Origin: Sebastes aleutianus
Taxonomy: Eukaryota; Chordata; Actinopteri; Perciformes; Sebastidae
DNA: 64,000 bases
NCBI GenBank assembly: GCA_916700875.1
Contig: CAKAKS010000062.1
Location: 20,840,126 to 20,904,125 of the forward strand
Direction: 5' to 3'
Numbering within the stretch: position 1 is the stretch's first letter; every line of letters starts with the position of its first letter. The notes beneath the pieces were generated by a model. That model saw only the letters and a list, made by a program, of their open reading frames with translations, was not told the origin of the DNA and did no database searches. The position numbers and the translations under genes were made by a program. Shown one piece after another: positions 49,768 to 62,561 of this stretch.

Positions 49768-52676
49768 GGTAGTTCTTGTTTATTACAACTTGTGCCGTAT
49801 TTTAATTTTCGTATTTGCCCTTCATTCAGTTATGACATTGGACTCACTAATTAATGCTGACATCTGGGAATGAGGCGCCCCTTGCCAAACAGGGCAAAAA
49901 CATGAGTAAGACTATCGAACAGGTTTTAAACAAAACCCCAAGTTAGACAAACTTATGTGGAAAAGAAAAGAGAAAATTAAGATGATGACCCAAACTGTCC
50001 GTGTAAACGTCCATCACAGTTTACAAGCCGACGTCCTGGTTTAACTTTGACATACTGTAGTTGTTTTCCTGTCTCCTCAGGGATTATTACCGACATTTCA
50101 GGGTGCTCATTATAATTTTTACCTTCAAATAAAGTGGTTTAGATAATCAGCTTAAACTGTTTCCTTGTTTACAGCTTCAGTCTGACCGCTGGTGGTTCTT
50201 TCCCTGTCAGTTATATATGTATGTAAATAAAACAAAAACTAAATTGTGGTTTAACCTTCAACAACACTACACCCAGATGCTGTGTATTTATTAAAATGCA
50301 AAGACGGACAACATCTTGATCTGTCTCTCCACATTAATAACTCATTTGTTTCAGTCAGCGGTCAGATTAGGCGGTTACATGTCACGGCCTGGCCGCTCTC
50401 CTCTTCATCACTTGGAGAAAGGCTGTCAGAGCGTACACTGATTACACTGTGGCAGCGTTGACATCCGCCGTCTTCATTATTATGGCAGACACACAACAGA
50501 AAATCAATGGGGTCGTTGTAGACTTAATAAAGGTAATTTCTCCACGGCCCTGCCTCATGCGGCGCCAAAGTACCGGGCTTATTTCTCGACTTATTTTATC
50601 CTTTTCCCACTATTCAATTTGTTGCAAAAAGGCAGGAGGGATCGATTCAACAGCCATTAAAACTTTCAGGAGAAGATTGTGAAAGAGAAAGGTGAAGGCT
50701 TTATTTTAGTATTTGAATGAAGCAGAAATTTTCAATCGAATGGCTTGTTTAGTGCGCTGGATCGGGCATTTTTATGAGCTCTCTTGGCCCCCTTTTTTGA
50801 AAACTGTTCAAATATGAAGGTGAATATGAATCGAACTGATGAGGCGTTTCACAGTGTTCTCCACAGCACCACATCCACATATAATATGAACTCTGTACAG
50901 TATCCGCAACTACCCAAGGATCTCATTTAAAGAGTATTATCCATGTTCATTTCCATAGTCTTAACTGAGTATTATCTGTGCCCGCGCTGTATATTTGACT
51001 GATCAGTATGTATACAACACTATATTACCGTAGACATGCTTTTCTTTATATATACACTACACATTCTTCTTCTTGCACAGTTGATTTCATCTGAGATAAT
51101 GACGCCACACATCAGTGCACACATCACAATTTATGTAAATCTGTCTCCTCCATCTGGAGTTTTTTTTTCATATTCAAAATCATGAACATGTTATCTTCAT
51201 CTTTTAATTTGAATATATGTGATAAGATACATTCAATAGGTGTTTTTACAGCACACATTTACATACAAACGGATCATTTCTGTACACATACGAACCCTCT
51301 GATTGGCCAGATTGTTGTTGTGAAGAAAACATTTTCACACATTAGTTGTATTCTGATTTTTTTATATTATTTTACTCCTCTTATATGTCAGATATCCAGT
51401 ATATTGATGCCTTAATCATTGTCATGTCCGTAAATTCCTAATTTTTTTCAGTCCTGTCTCCTTAAAACGACGTTACCATACAACTAAACTGCATTCTCAG
51501 TTAGGTTCGGAGGGAAACTTATTTGTTGCGGATGACATTGTCTTTGACGTATCATAAATAAGTTCTTAAGTCCACAGACAGGCATCAATAATGTTTCATC
51601 TTAATCTATTAAATTATCCAGCCCAATGTTTGTATAGTGTTCTCTTCTGTCCCTATAAATGGAAGTAATGTTGTCCCTGAGGAAAAAATTGATCAGCCAA
51701 AAAACTAGAGAAAATGTCTTGTGAGAGGAGTAAGGAGAGAGCATTTAAATGACTGTCGCCGGGCGGACAAGAGGCCGGATAAGACGCTAGTTAAAAAGGA
51801 TTGTCTAAGCCCGTGTGTAGCCTTTGGCGAGAGATTATATTATAAATAGGAAGCTGTGGTGGAGCTTTCCTCCCAGCCATGCATCAGATCAAGGACAGTT
51901 TCAGCCCGTACATTATGAAGATAGTTCCCGGATTCAAATTCTTTTAAAGTAGGATTTTAGTCTGTTCAGAGTTTCTCTTCCTCTCCACTTGGACAAGCAG
52001 GTTAATCTGCTGTAGTCGGGGCGAAAACAACCATCAGGAAATCCTCTCGTGCTTTATGAGGGAAGATGTAACTTGACCATTAGAAACCAAGCCTGGCGTT
52101 GTCTGTGTCGTCCTCAATACCCAGAAAAGGTTAAATGTGAGATGTAACGTCTCATTCTAAAGCAGGTCGACTAGTGTGTTGACATAAAGGCCCCCGGCGA
52201 GCCCAGGTGAGTTGACTGAGAAGACAGTGGCCTTGCTTTGGCCTGGGGCTTGTTGTCTGTGCATGCCGACCCGAGGCTCGCGTGTTTATCATCTCATCTC
52301 CGCTCTCGGCTACCGACATGCCTTCGGATTTGAAGCGCTCCTTTATGAATTTTAATGTCCACTCCTGATCTTGACCCACGGGCTACACTGAAAGTCTCAA
52401 AAGCTAAAAAACACTGACATCCTCTCCCAGCGTGAGCATGGTGTCCCAATAAAGCAGACACATGGGAGCATGGGTCGGTGGTGTTCACTAAAAGCCAGGA
52501 GTGTGCTGAATTATTTAATGGACATTGAGAGGGAGAGTGGTGAATAAGGATGGAGTCGGAATTGAAAGAAAATTGAGGTTGTATGTGTGGGGAGTTTGCT
52601 GGATGTATAAGATGAATAATATACATTCTTTTAGAGTACTTCAAGACTAATACCCGGTTTTGTCTCTCGATAAAAT
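49768..52676. other. Unassigned sequence, no gene supported
   Basis: No recognisable exon. The stretch 50380-50700 (TTCAGTCAGCGGTCAGATTA to CAGCCATTAAAACTTTCAGG) and 51740-51930 are low in repeats and look like candidate conserved noncoding elements, a judgement by eye only. Confidence 0.35.
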
Positions 52677-53039
52677 CATAGACTGTATATAAGAAGTGGA
52701 CGTAATCACCATTGCATCACCTATTGGTTTGTGGACTGACGTTTTGAAGCTTTGAATTCAGCATTTTGGCCGTCACCATCTTGGTTTTTTGCAACCAGAA
52801 GTGACACGAGAGGGTGGAGCTAAGTACAACCAAATGCTGAATTGAGACCATAAACTCATGTTTACAATGTTTACTGAGGTAATAAATCAAGTGAGAAGTA
52901 GGCTCATTTTCTCATAGACTTCTATACAATCAGACTTCTTTCTGCAACCAGAGGAGTCGCCCCCTGCTGGCTACTAGAAAGAATGCAAGTATAAGGCACT
53001 TCCTCATTGGCTTCACTTTTCAGACCCGGAGGTTGCCAA
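52677..53039 (-). mobile_element. Dispersed element, CATAGACTGTATATAAGAAG family
   Basis: Opposite orientation to 55642 and 57745. Ends CATAGACTGTATATAAGAAG and CACTTTTCAGACCCGGAGGTT. Shares TCTGCAACCAGAGGAGTCGC and GAGACCATAAACTCATGTTT with the other copies. Confidence 0.85.
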
Positions 53040-54748
53040 CTTGATAAAATGCAACATATAAGAGCCACGGTACACATTGCCTCCCACTTAACTACAAGAA
53101 TAGTTCTGGTTTATTAAAACGTGGGTCTTAGATTAATAGTTTTGGCCATTCTTCCTATCTGTACTGTAACAGTAAAGATGATCAATTGCAGAAATCTGTG
53201 AACACATCATCATCGCTAAAAGAACACAAACAGACACTCATACAGGTTAGAAAAATCTCAACAGTCTTAAACGATAAAAATGATGGATAAAACTAAGCAA
53301 ATAAGACCCACAATGTCAGAAACTGGAAACATCTCTTAATTTGTTATTTTGTTAAATAGAAAAACACCATAGCATTTATTTCAATCGAGGACACAGCTGC
53401 TGATGGCACAGTGTATCTGGATGTAATATGCGTGTGTTTGTGTGTGTTTGTACAAGGATGTAATTAACCGTAGGGGGTAAATGGGCAACCTGCCTTCACA
53501 TAGAGCCAGAGTGACACGATGGCTTGCATCAACATACATATCAGCATGCACGCTGTTTTTACCCACGCTATCCCTCACACTCCACCTCCCCTTCCTCACT
53601 CTCTCTTCCTTTGCTCCTTCTCCTCCCTCTCACACACTCAAAAAGACACATTTGCATGGGACGCCGTGCCCGAAATGCCAGTGAGAATCAGCATTGTGAA
53701 GCAAATCAGCCTACTTTGTCTCATCAAGAAGTGACGCTGAGCCAGCGGGCAGTCTAAAGCTGCACCTCTCTGCCGCCTGACTGCTGCCGTTTTGACTTTG
53801 AAGGCTGCACTTGCTCACCTTTAGTGTCTGTTTGCAGGCAAAGTTACACCCAGATCGACAGCTGCGCACCAGAATACAAGCGGTGAATACTGAGAGGTGT
53901 CACTTATTGTTTTGCATGGCGTGTGCCCCACTGGAGCGGCAGTTTTTTCTTTGCATCGTCATCCTCTTGGCTCATTTGTCTCTATATGCATGTGTTGGTT
54001 AAACTCTCCCTGTATTGGGCGAACATGAGCAACATATGCCTGCGTTTTTGTCTAAAAGCATGCAGTCTTGTTTGCGTGTACGTATCATTGTGTGGCTGAG
54101 TGCTTCATGAGCGATTCTCTCGGCAGGCCGGATTATAATGAGATCCCTGGGGCTGAACGCAGGCTGCCTGTAAAACAACAGATGTGACTGGACTCGCTCA
54201 GTCTCCCCTCGCTCCCCACTAGCTGACAGAGCTGTCACTCAGCGGGAAGGAGGATGACTGACAGGTGAAGAGGGCGCATGTGTCGAGCAGGGGATGGGTG
54301 AACTGCTGTGAGGAAAGGGGAAGGCAGTCACCTGGGCTGACACTTGAACCCACAGCTCGGTGCTCTCCACACAGAACTGCTGAAACATCCCAAATGTCAA
54401 CAGCTCAATCGCACCGGAGATGTGATGACAACGATGATGATGATGAGACCTTAATCTTGTGCTACTGATGCTACACTTCAGAAGCAAGCAGAATAATCTG
54501 ACATTTAAAAGGCATTTGGAGACTTTTAGATAAGGTGCCATCTATAATCACATCGGAAATTAATGTCTTAAATGCAGAAGCCTTGTAAACTGTGCAAAGG
54601 TGGCAAAAAATCTGATTTCCCATAAAGTTAATCCTTGCATTTTATTTAATATTTTGCCCTCTCGAGAATAACACTCTGACACTGCACACTCTTTATGGGG
54701 AAAACAATTCAGGATGCGATTTTTCACCTGTCTTTCTTCTTTATGTCC

Positions 54749-54836
<88 letters not shown>

Positions 54837-55641
54837 CCAGACTCAGGGAACTGGCGGAGCCCCCCAGTCAAATGTTACTGCAGAGCGCCAGAAACATCAC
54901 AATAGAGGTTCTGTGTGAGGGAAAGAGCAAATGGGTACACACACACAAAAACATCCCCCTGCTCCTGGGCGTTCAGCCACCGGCCCAGTGCAGCCTCTCA
55001 GTCAATAGACGTGCATTGTGCTTCCTCCAACAGGAACCTGCTGCAGAAACCTGTTACTGTGCCATGTGCAGGCCAGAGCAAAAATTAACAATTAGTCAAA
55101 AGTTGCGTGATATACAACCATGTTTTTTTTTTATTTTAAAGAAACACATTTTGAGTCAGCAATTTTCACACCGTCAACACGCAGTCAACAGTTTTATAGG
55201 GACGAGGATTATCCGGAGTAACTAGGACGTTGTTCTGGAAAGACTTGCTGTTGTTAGCCACGGTGATTGTGATATTCATGTTCCCAAGAAGATGAAGCCT
55301 ACTGATTTTAGTGATTCCCTGACTTTTCACTTAACACCACCAGCAGGTTGACATTATTGTTTTTTAGTGAAATATCTCAGCTATTGGATGGATTGCCATG
55401 AAATTTGCTGAATTGTAATAATTTAGGTGATCTACCGACTTTTCATCAGAATTTTAATTTGTCCAATAGTCTGGTTTATGACTAAATACCTGCAAAACCA
55501 TTACATTCCCATCATTCTCAACTTTGTATTTAGTGCTGATTGACAAACGTTAGCATGCTGAAGAGCTTAACTAAGACGGTTACCAGGGTAAACATACTTG
55601 CTAAACATCAGCATGTTCGTATTGTCAGTGTGAGCCAGCCT
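53040..55641. other. Unassigned sequence, no gene supported
   Basis: Holds a (GA)n run (54752-54830), pyrimidine-rich sequence at 53575-53640 and no exon I can support on either strand. Confidence 0.4.
54752..54830 (+). repeat. (AG)n microsatellite
   Basis: Two AG runs separated by a GACAGATA interruption. It creates artefactual Arg-Glu frames on one strand and Ser-Leu frames on the other. Confidence 0.95.
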
Positions 55642-55985
55642 ACAACCTCCGCGTCTGAAAAGTGAAGCCAATGCTGAAGTGCCTTAAACTTGCATTCTTT
55701 CTAATAGCCAGCAGGGGGCGACTCCTCTGGTTGCAGAAAGAAGTCTGAATGTATAGAAGTCTATGAGAAAATGTACCCTACTTCTCACTTGATTTATTAC
55801 CTCAGTAAACATTGTAAACATGAGTTTATGGTCTCAATCGCTAGTTTCAAGTCTTCTTCAATACACCATGATGTTCATTTAGTTAATCATGGTCCCATTT
55901 AGAGACCATAGCTTCAAAACCGTAGCCCACAAACCAATGGGTGACGTCACGGTGACTACGTCCGCTTCTTATATACAGTCTATGG
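55642..55985 (+). mobile_element. Dispersed element, CATAGACTGTATATAAGAAG family
   Basis: ACAACCTCCGCGTCTGAAAA at the left, CTTGCATTCTTTCTAATAGC, CAGCAGGGGGCGACTCCTCT, and CGCTTCTTATATACAGTCTA at the right end. Confidence 0.85.
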
Positions 55986-57744
55986 TGTGAGCATGTTAGC
56001 ATGCCTACCTCAGCATTTAGTTTAACATTGTAGTACAGCCTCACAGAGCTGCTAGCACAGCTGTAGACTCATAGTCTTGTTAAATGTTGTGTTCAGTGCT
56101 GTGAGCTCCACTAATGGAATTACATTCACCTCCATTATATTGAATTGGAGGCAGAAGTCTCAGAGATTTAACCCAACTCTGACCTTGGCTTTTGTTTACA
56201 CAACACAGAGCGTATCAGCGCTGGTCATCTGCCTGCAGTGCAGCACTTATGATCTGACAGGGGATCTGAAATATTTTAGGCTTTGCAGTGTTGTACACAA
56301 GTTAATCCCTGCGCCGTAGCTCCCCGGTTTCTTTATGAGACAACATGTCATTAGCTAGATAATCAAGCCTGTTCCCATTATCGCTGCTCATTTTAATGAG
56401 CTGTGTACATCCACAGCACGGCCTCCAGAGATGAGCCATCACACAACAAGGCCTGATTTTCTCCAGCATTTTCTAATGCTTTGCTAATGTGTTTAAGTAA
56501 AACAACATTTTTGTTGTTAATCTGCTATCTTTGGGGCATGACAATTAATGTTACTCTGTCAAGCACTATTCGCAGATTGCCTTTTTTTTTTTTTTAGAAA
56601 CGTATCATTAATAGCAGCTGCATAGCCACTCCATCTCTGCTCCATTGCCATTCGATCAGCACACACCGGCTGGATATTTTGCAGGCGAAATATGCAGCGC
56701 CTCCATCATCAGAGAAAGCTATGATGCATGACCTGCTTGACTCTGTTGATAAATGATTTATCAAAAGCACACAACCAGTCTAGGTAAGGGTTGTGGACAC
56801 AGAGAGATGCAAGCAGGGAGAGGAATGAAAGCGAATCTGAGAGCAGAACGTTGAAGCTCCAGATGGTGTCGGTGACAGGTGTGATTATCATTGGGAATTA
56901 CGCTACACTTGTGATACTCTGACTGCACAATGTGTGATAATTCATCTGTAATTTCAGCTACACATCACACCAAAAGAAAAGCGCCTTGAACATGAATGGC
57001 TTTTGAAATCGACAGGAGCAAAAATAGCCAGCGTTTGTACTGCAGGTAGACTGAAAATGATATGATTTAAAGCATAAAAAGTTTCCAAAACATCAAACCA
57101 GCTTGTTAAATCAAAATGTAAGAGTTTGCCAATTTGATTTTGTAAAAATGTATTTAGATTTGTCTTTGCAAACCCAAGAATTAAATGCTGTTAGCTTCCT
57201 ACAAATCAATTTTTTAATATTTAATTTAAATCATTTAATTATAATATAGTAATTGCTGCAAGCTCAAGGCTATCATTATTAAAATTTAAACACTGAATTT
57301 GAAATGGGCTTAAAATTTGCATAGAAAAACAAGCCCTGCTAGGCAGACATGGCAACCCTGGTGTCGTCTGATTAGTGCCAATTGGAAGTTGTTATCGATG
57401 GTTGACCTCCTGCCATTATGTAAATCACCATGAATTTACGTTTCATTTTCACAATTAGCTATAATGAGGACATAACTCTAATCCAAAATTCCAGTTTGCA
57501 ATTTCATATTAGGTTGCACATTGTCTGCCAATTTGAAACTGAAAAGTCAATTTTACATTCAATTTCATGATCACTATGACAGTGCTCTGCTATGGAGAAA
57601 ACTGAAAATGTATTTTGGCTGCAGTTTTGCTTTTTCAAATATCAACATGAAAACAAAGATTGGATATTCAAATATTGTCATACATTATGCGGATACAAAT
57701 AGAAAACGTAGTTTCAATTTTATGAAATTATTTAATTTTAATCA
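55986..57744. other. Unassigned sequence, no gene supported
   Basis: AT-rich, few recognisable repeats, no exon. 57000-57500 is especially AT-rich and repeat-poor. Confidence 0.35.
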
Positions 57745-58266
57745 GTGGGCTACCTCCAGGTCTGAAAAGTGAAGTTGATGCTGAAGTGCCTTAAACTTGC
57801 ATTCTTTCTAATAGCCAATAGGGGGCGACTCCTCTGGTTGCAAAAAGAAGTCTGATTATATAGAAGTCTAAACATTGTAAACATGAGTTTATGGTCTCAA
57901 TCACTAGTTTCAAGTCTTCTTCAATCCAGCATGATGTTCGTTTAGTAAATTATGGTCCCATTTAGAGTCCATTTAGAGACCATAAAGCAGGATATGCTTT
58001 AGGGCTTGGCGACCTTGTCTTGACAGGTCGCTACCACGGGGTTGTCCAGTCTGGGAGTTGTCCACGTGTTTGTCTTACAACTTTAACACTTTCACAGTGT
58101 GTTTTCAGTTCATGAAAGTCAATTGTAACATTTTGGTTTCTAAAAATGTCTTATTCAGCATTCGGTTGTCCTTAGTTAGATACAAACTCGAGGCTTCAAA
58201 ACGGCATTCCACAGACCAATGGGTGACATCACAGTGACTATGTCCACTTCTTATATGCAGTCTATG
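57745..58266 (+). mobile_element. Dispersed element, same family, with about 200 bp extra
   Basis: Same order of motifs as 55642-55985. It differs by a block at about 57986-58190 absent from the other two copies, and by a local duplication of CCATTTAGAG near 57958-57978. Confidence 0.82.
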
Positions 58267-60701
58267 ATTTTTAATATTGGCAGCTTTGGACTTTCATAAT
58301 ATCTTTAAGTTATGCTGGAATAAATATGTTGGAGTTTCAGTGCTTTGTTTAGTATTTCTCACTGCCTTGAATGCTGTTTTTCCTCTTAATTGCACCAGGG
58401 AACAAGTGTGCTCTTATTGACTAACACGTAAATGCTCCACAGTGTGTGGCCGTTGAGACTGTTGCCAAAATTTTAGTTTCAAACACTCTCAGGTGGAAAC
58501 ATTGAGACTGGGTTTAAAGCTTTAAGTTTGATGCTGGTATATTGCCGTAAAAACGGTTTGTGTGTGACTCGGTACATTAATGTCTCCAAACACTCACTGT
58601 GCGGTGTTTTCAGAAACTCTGCAAGTCTGTCAACTCTGGCAAAATAACCGTTTAGATTCCCATCTCTTGGTAGCGGTTGAGCAGCTACAGCTATATGGAT
58701 TTGAGGGGACTTTCTTCCAGCAGAGTACTTTATCACTATTAACTTCCCTCCCAAGTGCCATAATTTTCCCTCCATTTATTCTCCCTCTCTCTTCTAGACA
58801 CAAGAGCACTCTGTCTCACTGTTCCTCTGTCTTCCTTATTCCTCTCCTTGCTGTTTAAACGCTCTCATTTGTACATGATGGAGGTAATGTTGCTGTTGCC
58901 CTGAACTCCCATTCTCACAGGCGGTCTTTCGAAATCTAACACCACTTCCCTGGGGATGAGAAGACAGAAAGAAAGAGAGTGGTGGAGAGAAGAGGGAGGG
59001 GAAAAATGCTGTGTCCATTGCTCTGAATAGAAATTGCCGCTGTCAAAAACTAACACAAAGCGATATTGACATTTGGCTCAGACAAATATGCTCCTTTGGC
59101 TTAAAATATAGCTGCTGTTTTCACTGCATCTTCATCTCAAACACCCATTATAATTGGCATTAATTCAGTGTTAGCAAGCTGTGAAAAATGTAATTTCCGG
59201 TTCAAGAGCTCCAATCGGAGCTTAGCTGAAGTGGAGAGCATTACACTGTCTGTTGAATTGGTTTTGCCAGGCTGAGATTGCCCCGGCTCCTCTGCTGAGA
59301 GGGACGGGTTAATGGATCAACGACGGAGGAGGCTGAGAGAGCGATACGGGCAGAGAGAAAAGGAAAGAGCGGGAGTGTGGTTATTTAGAGGTAAAGGGAG
59401 GAGAGAATCATGTGGAGGTGTGAGGAGGGGGGAGTGAATGATTGGCTTGATTTCCCCTGTGTGTCTGTCATCATTGGGGAGCCGGTCTGACTCCATCAGC
59501 GGGCCAGGAGCTCGGCTGCCTCTCCTAATGCCACTCCTGCCTACATTACATGGCTATTTGCAGGAAGGTGCAGTGCTTTGATGGTCAGACGTATTGGTCA
59601 TCATTGCCTCTTTGCAGGAAATGAACGAACAGAGGCAATTTCTTATTTGGCCCCCTTTCCATCCTCACTCCTGTAAATACGGTGTGGAGATTCACTATAT
59701 TGTGTTTATTCATGCTGAAAATCTTTTATTAGGCTTTTGCTTTATAGACGACTGTTTTGGCATTTTCCTGTCTTTCTTTTGTTTCCTCGTTCTTTCTATT
59801 GTCTGATTAATTTTGAATGTGTGCGCTGCTTGTCTGTCAGCTGCTTTTGTGCCGCTGTGTTTTACAGATTCGTGGGATTTGTTCTGTTTATTGCCTGTCT
59901 GGTTCCTCCCTGAACCGTTTGGCTCCACCATCAAGTCTGTGTGATAGTTGGACGTCTCTCAGGACTCCTCGCAGCTAACCGGGCAACGCTGGCACGTCTG
60001 GGTGTTTATGAGACAGCGGGCATGTGTTTGGTCCCACCTGGCAGGGGGAGATGGGAGAGGGAGGGGAGGGCTTGAAGGAGTGTGAATGAGAGGCCTGTTG
60101 TGACGCTGTGGGGAGCGGGTGGGCATATTGGAGAGCAGCAGGTGCCTAGCCAATCTGGGAGGTGGCCTGAGCCCCCAAAACGGCCACCTCAAAGGAAAGA
60201 GAGCCTCTGATTGGCTGCAGGTCAGAACAGACAGGGGCAGAAACCACGTTGCTTTGCCAAGGACCCAGTCTGAGTGCACCTGGCCTGCAGTCACATGACC
60301 GGAGATGTCTCAGACAGACCCTGTGTGTGGCGTTTTGTGTGTAGCTGCTTTGAAGTCCTTGGTTCTGGCTTGTTTGTGTTGCGACCACATGGCGAGAGGA
60401 GGCCCGGCTCTTCGTCTCAGGAGAGCCGCCCGGTGGGAGTGGCTCTGTCTGTCCGCCAGTCGCCATCGATGTGGCTGCTTTTCAGCAGACGCCTCTTTGT
60501 TTTTCAGCTAATTTGATTTTATTCTCACACCTCTCTCATCTCTCCAGGGGTGGCCGGTCAGTGTTCAGCCCCTTTGCTATTAGAATACCAATCAGACACC
60601 CACCAGCGCCGACTAAACACTCGTCAAACCCCGAGCCAAGAGCGTCCGCCTCCTCATCTTTTGGAGTGTATACTTGTAGGCCATCTGGACACAGAGTACT
60701 A

Positions 60702-60723
60702 CTGCTGCTGCTGCTGCTGCTGC
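60702..60723 (+). repeat. (CTG)7 microsatellite
   Basis: About seven CTG units in TACTACTGCTG...CTGCTATCC. Confidence 0.93.
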
Positions 60724-61583
60724 TATCCATATCATACATTATACAGCATTGGTAGAAGTAAATAAAGGATTAGGATATCACTGCAAAGCTAGTGTTGACA
60801 AAACACCAGAGCTGGCCTCGTTTGTCAGGAAAAAGCCTGAGGAATGCACAGCTAAATGTATATTTAATAGTCGTGGACCTTTTTAGAAAGCATGTTAAAC
60901 CTCGCAGCTCCTTCAAGATGCTAAATGAGGTCAGATTACTCTCTCATTAATATGTATCCAAGGGTTATGATGTTGTTATGTATTTAATGGCGGTTCGTGT
61001 TTATGTTTTCTACTTAGTGAGAACTGAGTAGGTCAACAGGGCAGAATGACTCACTCACGCCCTGTCTCTTGGACTTTTCTCCTTGACCCTGAATGACCCC
61101 TGAGTCGGGAGGGCTGTGACCCAGGAAGATGAAATTAACCAGAGGAAACAGTAACACCCCCACACCACCCCCGCCCTAACTGCCCCCCATCTGCAGCTTG
61201 CAAAGAAAAACTACAGTGATTATGTCATTATTTCCAGCCTCAGCAATAAAAGCCTGTGGAGGAAAATGAAGAGAGATAAGAGCAGGGGGAGAACAGAAGA
61301 CTGAATAGGACGGTCTATTGTTGTGAAATTATTCTTTTTTTCTGTGTCAGGACAAAAGGGAAATCAATAGGAGATATTGATGTTGAGCTCTGGGCTCACT
61401 TGTATCGTTGCTGCTTTGTCATCTTTCTCTCTCTCTCTCTCTCTCTCTGAATAGTGATTTTGAAGGTGTGTGGTGATGCGTGTCTGTGTTTTTTTCGTTG
61501 TGTGCGTGTGTCTTTTCTTTTCTCAGGATGACATCAGGAGATTGTTTTGGGAAAACCTGCTGTGACCTCTGCATTTATGCATG

Positions 61584-61587
<4 letters not shown>

Positions 61588-61648
<61 letters not shown>

Positions 61649-61695
61649 GCGTGTGCGTGTGCGTGTGTGTGTCCGTGTGTGTGTGTGTGTGTGTG
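61588..61695 (+). repeat. (TG)n array with GTGTGC variant block
   Basis: A long TG run followed by four CGTGTG variants and a further TG run to 61695. It creates artefactual Cys-Val and His-Thr frames. Confidence 0.95.
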
Positions 61696-62210
61696 CTGTC
61701 GAGCCCTTGAACAGATGGCAGAAGGACACCTGCCCATCACTCATCTCTGTAAATAATTTGTGTAGATGCTGTGAATGACAGAGAGAACATGTTGGTGTGT
61801 GTGTGTGTGTGTGTGTGTGTTATGACGTGTGTATTAATGCCAAAATTTGAATACTTCAATAATATATTCTTAATATAAATTCTAAGCAAACCAAAGTAAA
61901 AGCCCCTATGTGCTGGATATAAAATAAATCTAATCTTAGGAACTCGTAGTGGTCGAATGCAAAAACACTCCTCTGCTCGGGGCTGTATAAACAGCCCTTT
62001 AATTAGAGAACACCAGCTCTTGCATGCACATTGCGTAGCCCCAAAGGAAGGCCAGTTTCTCTAGGAATAATGTTCATATTGGACGATTCCACCTCGTGAT
62101 TTACGTTCAGTGCCAATGTTCAGTGAGAATGTGTGAAGTAATGTGCCCTCCATGCAGCCAGGTGTAGATGGAAGGTGTTGAGATCAGCGTGGTGAATGGG
62201 CATGTAGCAC

Positions 62211-62553
62211 TAGGGCTGGGCAATTTATCAATATTATATCGATATCGTCTTAGATTTTGGATATCATAATATCGTAATATGGCATAAGTGTTGTCTTTTC
62301 CTGGTGTTAAAGGCTGCATTAGAGGAAAGTGATGTCATTTTCTGAACTTACCAGACTGTTCTAACTGTTCTATTATTTATCTTTATTACCTTAGTCATTA
62401 TATCCACATTACTGTTAATTATTTATCAAAAATCTCTTTGTGTAAATATTTTGTAAAAGCACCAATAGTCAAGAATACAATATCTTTGCAATATCGATAT
62501 CGACGTAGTCAAAAATATTGTGATATTGATTTTCTCCATATCGCCCAGCCCTA
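62211..62553. mobile_element. hAT-like MITE, 343 bp, perfect 8-bp target duplication
   Basis: Termini TAGGGCTGGGCAATTTAT and CCATATCGCCCAGCCCTA. TGTAGCAC flanks both sides (62203-62210 and 62554-62561). The interior is full of ATATCGATATCG motifs. No transposase. Confidence 0.9.
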
Positions 62554-62561
62554 TGTAGCAC

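Larger units (their letters stand above)
58267..62202. other. Unassigned sequence, no gene supported
   Basis: Contains (CTG)n at 60702-60723, (CT)n at 61425-61448 and (TG)n arrays at 61588-61695 and 61794-61820. Reading frames at 59959-60766 on both strands have no recognisable domain or convincing splice context. Confidence 0.4.

Noticed and set aside
54560..55225. Frames with Arg-Glu or Ser-Leu repeats
   Set aside because: Translations of (AG)n with chance open flanks.
59959..60766. Overlapping frames on both strands in GC-richer sequence
   Set aside because: No domain, mutually overlapping on opposite strands, and no matching splice sites to neighbours.
61480..61778. Cys-Val and His-Thr frames
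   Set aside because: Translations of the (TG)n array.
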